Shown here piece after piece: positions 36,803 through 45,690 of a stretch of DNA of 64,000 nucleotides. Origin of the DNA: Neoalteromonas arenosi (GTDB lineage: Bacteria; Pseudomonadota; Gammaproteobacteria; Enterobacterales; Alteromonadaceae). The stretch is from positions 868,675-932,674 of the forward strand of contig NZ_JAUCBP010000007.1 in assembly GCF_030362855.1 (NCBI RefSeq), in the 5' to 3' direction. A model generated the notes under the pieces. That model worked only from the letters and a program-made list of their open reading frames with translations. It had not been told where the DNA came from and did not search any database. The position numbers and the translations under genes are program-made. How positions within the stretch are numbered: the stretch's first letter is position 1; each line of letters begins with the position of its first letter.

Positions 36803-37639
36803 TTAACTCTGTAAGTCTTCAAGATCCTCAATAATAGCGTTCATTTCTTTCATTAGCTTGCGTTTTTGTTTATCAGTAAGCGTTGTGTGTAGTTCCGATA
36901 CCATGGTTGCATACAACAAGCGGTTGCGCTCGATGGTCTGCACGTGTTGATCGGTACGGTAAACATCTGGATTAACCATCAATTCGGTTAACTCTGCAAC
37001 GAAATTGGGGTTGCTGTCGCGGGTAATAAATAATTGACGCGCAGCTTGCTGAACATCGCGTCGATACGTCAACCAGAAATCATAGGTTGATTCAAATTGT
37101 GGTGCATAGGATTCGATAATGGACGCTTGGTCGTCGGTGATTCGGCCAATCATGTCTTCCACTTGTTCAATAATACTTTCCGTGCGGCGCTCAAGTCGCT
37201 CTTGTTCGTCGAGTTCCTCTCGCTCTTCCTCTTCTTTACGGTTTTCTTTGTCAAGCGCGGCGAATAGATAAATGACTTGATCGTCTGTGAGCAATGGGGC
37301 CATTTGGGCCAATTCAGGACTGAGTTTATTGCGAACGCGTTCCCAATGTTGACGAGCATTATCGAACTCTTGCGCAATCTCCTCGGGGGTCATAGGTTCA
37401 CCGAGCGCCTTGGCCTTTACCCGCTCTAGGTGGGCCACATATTGGTTGAGCTCTTCAGAGCGATGCCAATCTAACCAAGTCGCCAATTTTGCATCAAACT
37501 GCTCTTCTTGTTGATCAGAAAACTCGATATAGTCGTCCACATACCAATACACCAACCAGTCCAAGTTGTTATAAGCAAATTTAGACGAACAGCCGGTGGT
37601 GGTAATCAATAATAAAACAGTAAAAACAACGTGGCGCAT
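36803..37639 (-). CDS. DUF6279-type lipoprotein
   Basis: 278 residues. Lipobox TTTGC near residues 13-17 (Cys17), then a wholly helical, acidic protein with the family's opening KFAYNNLDWLVYWYVDDYI (about 20-38) and internal EEEEREELDEQE-type charge clusters. It is likely periplasmic and anchored to the outer membrane. No function is known. It probably forms an operon with the EamA transporter, which starts five bases later. Confidence 0.85.
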   Translation of the reverse strand: MRHVVFTVLLLITTTGCSSKFAYNNLDWLVYWYVDDYIEFSDQQEEQFDAKLATWLDWHRSEELNQYVAHLERVKAKALGEPMTPEEIAQEFDNARQHWERVRNKLSPELAQMAPLLTDDQVIYLFAALDKENRKEEEEREELDEQERLERRTESIIEQVEDMIGRITDDQASIIESYAPQFESTYDFWLTYRRDVQQAARQLFITRDSNPNFVAELTELMVNPDVYRTDQHVQTIERNRLLYATMVSELHTTLTDKQKRKLMKEMNAIIEDLEDLQS

Positions 37640-37796
37640 GAATCACAACTCCCTTTCTATACCAAACAAGCATACGGTGATAAGCATTCACTGTCGCTAC
37701 AACAAATGTAAGGATATGTGACTTGCCAAAACCGGATACCTTGCGTAGCGTGTATAACTGTTACGACCGATCACGAGCAAAAGGATTCACTTTGTA

Positions 37797-38792
37797 ATGA
37801 AAAAAATTGCCGTATTAACATCAGGTGGCGACGCCCCTGGTATGAATGCCTGTATCCGAGCCATTGTGCTCACCTGTGAACGTCTCAAACTCAAGGCCTA
37901 TGGCTACTTGCACGGCTATAACGGTCTGCTACAACAGCATTACAAAAAACTCGAAGCCAAAGACATGCATAATCTTATCCAGCGTGGTGGCACAGTGTTG
38001 CACAGCGCGCGATGTCTTGAGTTTAAAACGCCCGAGGCAGCGGTGGTAGCGGCCAAAAATCTCAACGAATTGGAAATAGATGCCCTCATCGTAATTGGGG
38101 GTGACGGTTCATTCCGAGGGGCCCACCACCTGAGTCAGCATTGGCAAGGACAAGTCATTGGATTGCCCGGCACGATTGACAACGATATTTACGGTACTGA
38201 TGCAACCATTGGTTACTATACGGCGATTGAAACCGCGGTCAGTTCTATCGATAAGGTGCGCGATACGGCTGATGCCTTTGAGCGTATATTCTTAATCGAG
38301 GTAATGGGCCGCCACGCAGGTTTTATTGCCCTGAATGCGGCACTTGCCTCAGCGTCTGATCACGTCATAGTACCCGAACTGTTTGAAACAACGGAAAAAG
38401 CCCTGGCGGCAATGCTTGAGGAGCTGCAATACCGACGCGACAATCATGGCAGTGTCAGTTACATCATTGTTATTGCTGAAAACGTTTGGCCTGGTGGCCT
38501 GGGTGCCTTAGTGAGTGAATTAGAGCAGCGTACCGGTAGCGAAGTAAGGCCTGTAATTCTTGGCCACGTGCAGCGCGGCGGGTCACCTGTACCTCAGGAC
38601 CGTATTCTAGCAAGTAAACTGGGTAGCCATGCCATACAAGCTATCATAGACGGTCAAACAGGAGTGATGATCGGTGAGTGCAACGGTGAGCCCGTTGCTG
38701 TGCCCTTAGAGCAAACATGGGCCCAACAAAAACCGTTAGAGCCCTTTTGCGTAGAAGCCATGAGTCAACTGGTCAACGCTACCACTGACTAA
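37797..38792 (+). CDS. pfkA: 6-phosphofructokinase, ATP-dependent
   Basis: 331 residues. Phosphorylates fructose 6-phosphate in glycolysis. TSGGDAPGMN (about 8-17) binds nucleotide, IGGDGS (about 101-106) has Gly where PPi-dependent enzymes have Asp, and PGTIDNDI (about 124-131) holds the catalytic aspartate. EVMGRHAGF is the substrate site. It therefore resembles E. coli PfkA. It is the first gene rightward from a 157-base divergent region. It ends 9 bases before a convergent LytTR regulator. Confidence 0.94.
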   Translation: MKKIAVLTSGGDAPGMNACIRAIVLTCERLKLKAYGYLHGYNGLLQQHYKKLEAKDMHNLIQRGGTVLHSARCLEFKTPEAAVVAAKNLNELEIDALIVIGGDGSFRGAHHLSQHWQGQVIGLPGTIDNDIYGTDATIGYYTAIETAVSSIDKVRDTADAFERIFLIEVMGRHAGFIALNAALASASDHVIVPELFETTEKALAAMLEELQYRRDNHGSVSYIIVIAENVWPGGLGALVSELEQRTGSEVRPVILGHVQRGGSPVPQDRILASKLGSHAIQAIIDGQTGVMIGECNGEPVAVPLEQTWAQQKPLEPFCVEAMSQLVNATTD

Positions 38793-38801
38793 GCTCTCAG
38801 C

Positions 38802-39629
38802 TTATAGATTCATCGCTTGTTTGACGCGATCGCGATGACTGCGGCTGACTTTAAGTTCTGTGTCGTTATGCAAAATCAGGTGGTACTCACCACTAACATG
38901 GCTGACTAACTTCTTGACAAAATTGATGTTCACCAGCGCTGAGCGGTGCACGCGAATAAAGGTTTTTGGATTTAATGATTGCTCCAACTCCTTCATCGTT
39001 TTGCGCATAATATGCATGCCTTCTTTGGCATGCACACACATATAATCACCCGCCGCGTCAACCCATTGAATATCGGCAACGGGAACGCGTGTCACCTCGG
39101 AACCATCTTTAATCGACATAACATCTGGGTACGGTGATGATTCAACCGGTTCACCGGCCGCTAACTTGCGCAGGATCTCTTCACAATCATCGCCAGTCAG
39201 ATCAGCCACCAGGTTTACCAGTTTGTTAGTGTTGTCTTGATTCTGCTGCGCTGACAAAGTATCGCGGACTTTACTTAGCGCCGCTTCTAAACGCATATCG
39301 TCTATTGGCTTCAATACGTAGTCCAAGGCGTGGATGTCGAACGCTTTAATGGCGTAGCTGTCGTAGGCAGTAACAAACACAATCAGCGGCATTGGCTGTT
39401 TGAGTTCACGCAGTTTGTGGATCACTTGAAAGCCATTTAACTCGGGCATTTGAATATCCAAAAACACTAAGTCAGGACGCTCCTGTGAAATTGTGGTAAC
39501 CGCATCAAGACCGTTGTTGCACTCCCCGACTATTTCGACATCAGCATGCGCTTGCAATCTGAGTTTTAATCCTTGTCTTGCCAGAGGTTCATCATCTACT
39601 ACCATGACTCTTAGCGTTTTATTCGTCAT
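38802..39629 (-). CDS. LytTR-family response regulator
   Basis: 275 residues. Receiver domain with Asp12/Asp13, phospho-acceptor Asp58 (FLDIQMPE), Lys107 (LKPID), then a linker and a LytTR DNA-binding domain (about 168-272, with RVHRSALVNINFV). Co-encoded with the histidine kinase immediately upstream, overlapping by 11 bases. AlgR-like pairs of this form control surface features or metabolism; the target is unknown. Its stop is close to pfkA's, but the two genes are convergent, so control of pfkA is not implied. Confidence 0.92.
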   Translation of the reverse strand: MTNKTLRVMVVDDEPLARQGLKLRLQAHADVEIVGECNNGLDAVTTISQERPDLVFLDIQMPELNGFQVIHKLRELKQPMPLIVFVTAYDSYAIKAFDIHALDYVLKPIDDMRLEAALSKVRDTLSAQQNQDNTNKLVNLVADLTGDDCEEILRKLAAGEPVESSPYPDVMSIKDGSEVTRVPVADIQWVDAAGDYMCVHAKEGMHIMRKTMKELEQSLNPKTFIRVHRSALVNINFVKKLVSHVSGEYHLILHNDTELKVSRSHRDRVKQAMNL

Positions 39630-40722
39630 GCTCTACTTCCTTTAATTCATAGGGTATACGAAGACTCACTCGCAGCCCATTCGGTTGGTTATTCGCGATC
39701 ACGAATGAAAAGTTCTTGCCATAAAGCGACTGTAAGCGTTCGCGAATATTAGGTAAACCGACACCGTGTTCCCGGGTTAGTTTACCGTTTTTAATTTCCG
39801 CTCCAGGGCCATTATCGGCCACATCAATCAGTAAATCAGAACCGAATATTCGCGCAGTAATTGTGATCTTGCCATCTTTGCTTAACTTAGAGATAGCATA
39901 TTTGATTGCGTTTTCGATTAAAGGTTGCAAAATCATGCTTGGCACGAGCGCACGTTCACAGCGAGGCTCTATTTCCCATGCAACGCTTAGGCGATCATCA
40001 AAGCGAACCTTCTCAATCTCCAAATACAATCGCAGCGCTTGAATCTCCTGAGCTAGAGGCACTTTCTTAATCGGATCGTTATCAAGTGAATAGCGCAAGA
40101 AATTGCTTAATCGAGTTACCATGCCCTCAGCAGTTTTGTTGTCCTGCATTAAAATCAAGGTCGATATCGCGTTCAGCGTATTAAACAAAAAATGCGGATT
40201 GAGTTGATAGCGCAACATTTTGATATGCGCTTGGTGCGCCATCGTTGACGCTTTTAAGGCATTTTGTTTCTCTTTTTGTAGCATTTGGAAGTTCTTAATA
40301 CCAAAGTACAAACCTCCCCAACACACAATCATGATCAATGAATTAATGGTATTCGAAAAATACATATACCATTCGTCGGGCCTGTAACCGTGCTTATAGA
40401 TTTCCCAATAGTTCACGTTTTTGATCAAGGCCCACAGGGACGCCACAATGTAGATTGCAACGGCGACACTCACCAGCATTTTTACCGCTGATTGACGCTT
40501 ACTCCAGCGAAAGACATAACGCAAAGGAATGGTCAGCAACCAACCAGCATAAGCGTTCATTATGATTATTAAGAACCAGATAGACCGCATGTCATGCAGC
40601 AGTGATTCGATGTAATAGACTAGAGCGAACCCTGTCCACCCTGCGGTGTGCAGGGTCCAGAACAGGCGTTCATTGTTATCAAAAACTTTTTGCCAACGGA
40701 CCACGAGTAACTCTTTTGACAT
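39619..40722 (-). CDS. LytS/AlgZ-type sensor histidine kinase
   Basis: 367 residues. About four N-terminal helices (roughly 22-40, 48-66, 80-102, 124-142) with no separate sensory domain, then a His_kinase domain with QLNPHFLFN (phospho-acceptor His177) and a HATPase domain with NAIKYA, DNGPGA and GVGLPNIRERL. This class pairs with LytTR regulators, as here. The membrane region probably senses the signal; the ligand is not evident. Confidence 0.92.
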   Translation of the reverse strand: MSKELLVVRWQKVFDNNERLFWTLHTAGWTGFALVYYIESLLHDMRSIWFLIIIMNAYAGWLLTIPLRYVFRWSKRQSAVKMLVSVAVAIYIVASLWALIKNVNYWEIYKHGYRPDEWYMYFSNTINSLIMIVCWGGLYFGIKNFQMLQKEKQNALKASTMAHQAHIKMLRYQLNPHFLFNTLNAISTLILMQDNKTAEGMVTRLSNFLRYSLDNDPIKKVPLAQEIQALRLYLEIEKVRFDDRLSVAWEIEPRCERALVPSMILQPLIENAIKYAISKLSKDGKITITARIFGSDLLIDVADNGPGAEIKNGKLTREHGVGLPNIRERLQSLYGKNFSFVIANNQPNGLRVSLRIPYELKEVEHDE

Positions 40723-40823
40723 ACCTTACTCGTATTATAAACAGCGAATAGACGACCAATAGTACACTGGTCGTAATAGCACACCGACTGGTCGCATGAA
40801 GTGTAAATTAATGGCGCGGTCTC

Positions 40824-41285
40824 TTAGTAACTAATGTTCATGCGTTTTAACCAATGTACCCACCACCAAGCAGGACCAATCAATAAAAAGCGCAGGTCTT
40901 CAAAAAATGATGGTTTCTTTCCTTCCACCTTGTGACCGATAAACTGTAATATCCACATCACGACGAATAAGACAAGACTGAAATACAACACACTGAGTCC
41001 TGAATTTTCAACTAACTTGATGCAACCGAATGACACGATTGTCAGCAATGTCATTGCTGCCCCTATCGGTCCTGACAACTTAAAGTAATAATACAGCACA
41101 GGAATTGCCACGATATGTGCAAAATTAACATTAAACTGCGCAATGAACTCCGGTACAGGGATAGACCAAATTAAGCCAATACTGACTAAATAAATCGAAG
41201 GAACCGCAATGGCGTGGATCCAAATATTGGTTTTATTTTGATGACTTTCACCATATTTATTAATCAATCTTTCAATCTGTCGCAT
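40824..41285 (-). CDS. Mpo1/DUF962-like membrane protein
   Basis: 153 residues with about four helices. The family motifs are seen: an early H (about 16) before NIWIHAIAVP (about 20-29), and FIGHKVEGKKPSF near the C-terminal helix. Yeast Mpo1 is an Fe2+-dependent dioxygenase that shortens 2-hydroxy fatty acids; bacterial members are uncharacterised. The preceding gene (PilZ) ends 17 bases upstream, so they might be co-transcribed. Confidence 0.85.
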   Translation of the reverse strand: MRQIERLINKYGESHQNKTNIWIHAIAVPSIYLVSIGLIWSIPVPEFIAQFNVNFAHIVAIPVLYYYFKLSGPIGAAMTLLTIVSFGCIKLVENSGLSVLYFSLVLFVVMWILQFIGHKVEGKKPSFFEDLRFLLIGPAWWWVHWLKRMNISY

Positions 41286-41302
41286 TGGACGTCTCTCTTA
41301 AG

Positions 41303-42034
41303 CTAAACCGTAATAATGTGACGCTCTAACAATACGTCAACATCACTATTAGATGAGTCAAACTGGATACCCATATACAAGTGCCCAGCATCTTTCTTTA
41401 AATTTTTTATCACGCCTTTTAATATGATGGTTTTATCGCTGAGATCAATACACAAGGTGACCTCAGTTTCAACGGCTAAATCCTCAGCTGACGTATCGTC
41501 AAAATGTGTCTGGTCGAGCAATACGCGACAGCCGCTTTGAGACACATCGACGATCACGCTTTTCACAGCTTCGCCATCTTCACCAACCGTTATCTCGGCT
41601 GCTATGCCAGGCGAAGTGCGCTTTTCCGAGCGGAGCCCTAAGCTTTGCAATGCCTTCGGTACCGTCGTAAAAAACAAATTACTCGGTTGCGATTGAATGT
41701 GATTGATCTTGGCTTTGAAAGCGATTACTTGACCACTATCGCCTTCCAATACATAACGCACAATCACCGTATTCTCTGGATACAAAACATCCTTTAACAC
41801 ACCGTACTTATTCATATTGGGGAATTGAAATACCATACAGCGAGGATAGTCCATTCCGACGTACTGAGTTTTAACCCGTTTAGGGCTGGTTGGCGTAGAG
41901 ATCTGTAAATCAACCAAGGTTCCGGGCTGTAACGCTCGTAAACTGGCTAAATCAACAGCAGAAAGACCGCTACTGTTTTTTTTGTTGTTATTTGTCACAG
42001 TAAAATGATGGTGCTTTGTATTTGTTAAAAGCAT
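41303..42034 (-). CDS. PilZ-domain c-di-GMP receptor (YcgR-like)
   Basis: 243 residues. N-terminal YcgR-like beta domain (about 35-130), then a PilZ domain whose c-di-GMP motifs are present: R(x)3R in RSEKR (about 137-141) and (D/N)xSxxG in DVSQSG (about 163-168). Such two-domain proteins usually act on flagellar motility or exopolysaccharide. No flagellar gene is nearby. It could pair with the DUF962 protein, which follows it. Confidence 0.88.
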   Translation of the reverse strand: MLLTNTKHHHFTVTNNNKKNSSGLSAVDLASLRALQPGTLVDLQISTPTSPKRVKTQYVGMDYPRCMVFQFPNMNKYGVLKDVLYPENTVIVRYVLEGDSGQVIAFKAKINHIQSQPSNLFFTTVPKALQSLGLRSEKRTSPGIAAEITVGEDGEAVKSVIVDVSQSGCRVLLDQTHFDDTSAEDLAVETEVTLCIDLSDKTIILKGVIKNLKKDAGHLYMGIQFDSSNSDVDVLLERHIITV

Positions 42035-42071
42035 AATCTGCCTTCAATCACAAAGCAATAAGGGTTCAATA

Positions 42072-43874
42072 ATGGCTGACGCACCAGGCATTCGTTATAC
42101 ACTTCAACCGCATAGCATTTCTCAACACCTGTTTGCCGTCACCATAGACATCCCCGCCCATGATACGAATATCCTGTTATTGACTCTACCCGCTTGGATT
42201 CCAGGCAGTTACCTTATCCGCGATTTTGCCAAAAATATTGGGGAATTTAGCGCAACAGCGAATGATGTACCTATATCATGGCATAAGACAGATAAACAAA
42301 GTTGGTCACTGTTAACCGGTGGCCAAGCATGCCAGATACAGTATACGGTTTACGCTTTTGACTTATCAGTACGCAGTGCCTACCTATGTGATGAGTACGG
42401 TTTTATCAACGGTACCAGCGCCTTCATGCAAGTTGCAGGTTTCACTGATCGCCCGCACCACGTCACTTGCAAAAACGCAACGACAGCCAATGTGGCAGCT
42501 TGGTGTCTTCGCACTGGCATGCCTGCACACAAAGTCGATCAGCAAGGGTTTGGTGAATACATTGCGGAGAACTATCAAGCACTGACAGACTATCCGCTGC
42601 TATTTGGTCAGTTTATTGAACACTGCTTCACCCATCTAGATATTGATTTTAGTTTGATTTTTACCGGTGAACTGCCGTTAGACCTGTTGCGCATGGAGCG
42701 CGATTTAAAGCCAATTTTGGCTGAGCATATAAATATGTTTGCTACGCCGCCCCCGGTAGACAAATATATGTTTATTACGTTACTAGCAGAACAAGGTTAT
42801 GGCGGCTTAGAGCACATGAACTCTACGGTTTTGCTGTTTCCTCGTTGGGATTTACCTCAGGTCGGAGAGAGCCCCGAAATAAGTACGAGTTACCGTGATT
42901 TCCTCGCCTTGTGCAGCCATGAATTTTTGCACACTTGGCACGTAAAACGGATCCGGCCGGAAGGGTTTGAGCAATATCAACTTGCGCAGGAGTGCTATAC
43001 CGAACAACTGTGGATCTATGAGGGGTTTACTTCGTTTTACGACGATGTTGCTCTAGTCCGTTCCGGGGTAATACCCCCAGAGCAGTACCTCGAAATTCTC
43101 GGTAAAAACATAACTCGAATTATGCGAAATCCAGGTCGCTTTAAGCAAAGTACTGCAGAGTCTAGCTTCGATGCATGGACTCGCTTTTATCAGCAAGACG
43201 CAAACTCGATAAACCATATTGTCAGTTACTATACCAAAGGCGGCTTGATCGCATTGTGTCTAGACGTATACCTGCGCACTCAAACCGGTGACACTAAGAA
43301 CCTCGATGATGTCATGCGCTACTTATGGCAGAACTATGGGCTAACTGGGCAAGGAACACCAAACAACATAGTTGAAATAGCAGTACAAGCAGTTGCGGGT
43401 ATAGATTGTAGTGCTTTGTTGAAAGCTTTAGTTCATCAACCCGGTGACTTACCTTTGGCTGAAAGCCTAACCAATATCGGCGTTAGGATGAACCTAGCAT
43501 ACGCTGAAAACAGTGATGATGTTGGTGGTAAGCCAAGTAAGACAGGCCATAGAAATAACTTAGGGATCAATGTTGCCGCGGCTGACCTGGGATTAAAAGT
43601 GACTCAGGTTCGCGAAGGCGGCAGTGGCGACCAAGCCGGCATGCAAGTCAATGATCATTTGATCGCGATTAATGACTGGGTGGTCAATAAAAACAATTTG
43701 CACCGCATTCTGCAGCACTTGAACAATAGCGCAGTGATAACACTCGTAAGAGATGGTCGCCTTTTGACTATCAACGCGACCATCAATAGCTCACTTCCGG
43801 ATACATGTTACTTGACTATCAGTGATGAAACCAAGTTTAACCACTGGCTGGGATTACACAGTAAAAGCGTTTAG
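42072..43874 (+). CDS. M61 family metallopeptidase with PDZ domain
   Basis: 600 residues. Zinc-binding HEFLH at 283-287, preceded by a conserved GGLEHMNS (about 242-249), and a WIYEGFTSFYDD segment (about 315-326) supplying the third ligand Glu. A C-terminal PDZ domain follows (about 500-590, with GDQAGMQVNDHLIAIN). This is the glycyl aminopeptidase group of the M1/M61 clan. No signal peptide is visible, so it is probably cytoplasmic. Convergent with the M23 gene, with a 2-base gap. Confidence 0.93.
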   Translation: MADAPGIRYTLQPHSISQHLFAVTIDIPAHDTNILLLTLPAWIPGSYLIRDFAKNIGEFSATANDVPISWHKTDKQSWSLLTGGQACQIQYTVYAFDLSVRSAYLCDEYGFINGTSAFMQVAGFTDRPHHVTCKNATTANVAAWCLRTGMPAHKVDQQGFGEYIAENYQALTDYPLLFGQFIEHCFTHLDIDFSLIFTGELPLDLLRMERDLKPILAEHINMFATPPPVDKYMFITLLAEQGYGGLEHMNSTVLLFPRWDLPQVGESPEISTSYRDFLALCSHEFLHTWHVKRIRPEGFEQYQLAQECYTEQLWIYEGFTSFYDDVALVRSGVIPPEQYLEILGKNITRIMRNPGRFKQSTAESSFDAWTRFYQQDANSINHIVSYYTKGGLIALCLDVYLRTQTGDTKNLDDVMRYLWQNYGLTGQGTPNNIVEIAVQAVAGIDCSALLKALVHQPGDLPLAESLTNIGVRMNLAYAENSDDVGGKPSKTGHRNNLGINVAAADLGLKVTQVREGGSGDQAGMQVNDHLIAINDWVVNKNNLHRILQHLNNSAVITLVRDGRLLTINATINSSLPDTCYLTISDETKFNHWLGLHSKSV

Positions 43875-43876
43875 TT

Positions 43877-44701
43877 TCACTCTCGCTCAGGTACGAGTAA
43901 CTGCGGATCGACCCTCACCTTACCCCAATTGATCCGCCAATCTAAATGTGCACCTGTAACACGGCCGGTCGCACCAATCTCCGCAATCAGTTGCCCTTGT
44001 TTTACGTAATCGCCCACTTCAACGTGGGCCTTGTGTAAGTGAATAAAAGTCGATGAAACTTTGTGACCATGGTCAATGATCAAAGTGCCACCCGAGAAGT
44101 ACATGTCAGGGACAAACAGGGTCACGACCCCATCAGCAGGCGCAAGCACAGGCGTTCCCGTTGGTGCCGCGATATCAAGCCCATAATGTGGTCGGCGAGG
44201 CTCTCCGTTAAGCATCCGCTGGCTACCATAAACCCCACTCAAACGCCCTTCAGCAGGCCAAATGAATGACTGCATAAAATAGTTAAAGTCGGTATCACCA
44301 GCTCGAGCTTGAGCAACTTGCTGGTTGTCTTGGCGGATCCGGGCAAGCACACTTTCATCTGGCGTGACCATATTTTGTGGTAAACCGTCAATCCGTTGAA
44401 TGTCGTACTCCCTAGAAGGTAACGCGTAACGCTTGGAACCACTCTCACTCGCTGATTGCCACTCGATTTCAATACTTCCAGTGGCGTCACGGCTCAAGCC
44501 AAACACAAAATCGCCGTTGGGACTGACTTTTAGAGCTTCACCATTAAATAGGATGCGTGTTTCGGGAGTCTCCACAACACCGCGCACAAGTGCTCCGGGT
44601 TGAGGCTCATCTAATAACGTAAATGCAGCTCTGGCTGAAAAGCTGACCCAGATCGCTGCAATCGATAGAAAAATTATAGTGCGAATTGAACGCTTAACCA
44701 T
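43877..44701 (-). CDS. M23 (LytM-type) metallopeptidase, periplasmic
   Basis: 274 residues. An N-terminal hydrophobic signal/anchor (about 8-26), a beta-rich middle, and a LytM domain (about 155-268) with HYGLDIAAPTGTPV (His and Asp ligands, about 172-185) and HLHK plus GHKVSSTFIH, giving the HxH site. All Zn ligands are present, so it should cleave peptidoglycan crosslinks. The start overlaps the 3' end of the PTPS-like gene by 8 bases, an unusual partner for a cell-wall enzyme. Confidence 0.9.
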   Translation of the reverse strand: MVKRSIRTIIFLSIAAIWVSFSARAAFTLLDEPQPGALVRGVVETPETRILFNGEALKVSPNGDFVFGLSRDATGSIEIEWQSASESGSKRYALPSREYDIQRIDGLPQNMVTPDESVLARIRQDNQQVAQARAGDTDFNYFMQSFIWPAEGRLSGVYGSQRMLNGEPRRPHYGLDIAAPTGTPVLAPADGVVTLFVPDMYFSGGTLIIDHGHKVSSTFIHLHKAHVEVGDYVKQGQLIAEIGATGRVTGAHLDWRINWGKVRVDPQLLVPERE

Positions 44702-45602
44702 TTGCTATGGCTCCCTTACCAACACCTTCAAATGCTATGACGGTAAAATGTTTACTGGGTTCCATTCGCTGTTGTTCGTGTAACATGTGTTGCGCTAAAC
44801 ACTCTACAGTAGAATCTTGATTAATCAGCTCGCTTTCAGCTTTAGCGATTACCAGTTCAAAATAGCCCTGCGACGCTTCATAGGAGAAACAATGAGCATA
44901 GCTAAAGTCTTTATCGACACCCTGCAAGCGCAGCTCTTCAGGCGCTATTAGATCTTCGTAAGTACCAATATAGATATCACTCCAGCGCGTCGCCCAATAG
45001 TTCTCAGCATTAAAGTCCTCTTCGCCATCAGTCTTAACAATTACTTTTGAGCGATGACCATGCGCTATGCGTTGACAGTTTCCCTCGTGCTTTTTAAGAC
45101 CATGCGTGTAGTGATAAAACGGCGTATTAATAACTTCAGTGCGCAGCTCAAGTGTAATGTCATCTACGTTATCGGGTAGGTGTGTGGCAATGATATCGGT
45201 CAAATATTGCTTGACCGAATCCATATCAACCTCTTCGGCATACACAAAAGCGTATGCCTCATCGGGACATAACAAGTAAATACTGGCATCCTGTTCTACC
45301 AGTTCACCCTGCTGTTCCGCGATTTTAATCCGTTCAAAGTTGACCTGCACCAACTCCGCGGTTTCGTCGTGAATTATAGTGGTGCATGGAGATTCAACTG
45401 GTACGAGTAACTTGTGATCGACATATTGATCAATCAGGCGCTTCAAATCTTTTTTTACATTACCAAAGTCTTGTATCATGCTCTCTTCATTTAGCTCACC
45501 GGCTAAAATCACATCGACGATCCAGCTCTCACCAACCATGCCGCGTTTCGGGCAAAGGTAAGAGAAATCCATTACAGTCAAATCATTTACAAATAATTGC
45601 AT
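44694..45602 (-). CDS. Duplicated PTPS/QueD-fold protein with unusual split active site
   Basis: 302 residues, two tunnelling-fold halves. The N half keeps the DFGNVKKDLKRLID and YVDHKLLVP motifs of the 6-pyruvoyl/6-carboxytetrahydropterin synthase family but lacks the metal histidines (GES in place of GHS). The C half has a cysteine and HGH in NCQRIAHGHRS (about 175-185) and a late Glu in STVECLAQ, but no DFG motif. Together they would carry the residues of one complete site. Biochemical function unknown; a queuosine or tetrahydropterin role cannot be assumed. It overlaps the M23 gene. Confidence 0.75.
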   Translation of the reverse strand: MQLFVNDLTVMDFSYLCPKRGMVGESWIVDVILAGELNEESMIQDFGNVKKDLKRLIDQYVDHKLLVPVESPCTTIIHDETAELVQVNFERIKIAEQQGELVEQDASIYLLCPDEAYAFVYAEEVDMDSVKQYLTDIIATHLPDNVDDITLELRTEVINTPFYHYTHGLKKHEGNCQRIAHGHRSKVIVKTDGEEDFNAENYWATRWSDIYIGTYEDLIAPEELRLQGVDKDFSYAHCFSYEASQGYFELVIAKAESELINQDSTVECLAQHMLHEQQRMEPSKHFTVIAFEGVGKGAIANG

Positions 45603-45690
45603 TGTTACCTTAGTTTTTCATGCCAACTGTGTGGCCATATTCCGTTTATAGTATACCTAGGTTTATTCACTACCTAGAGATTTACGCCGG

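Noticed and set aside
37723-37758. TTGCCA and TATAAC ahead of pfkA
   Set aside because: Spacing of 24 bases does not fit a sigma-70 promoter.
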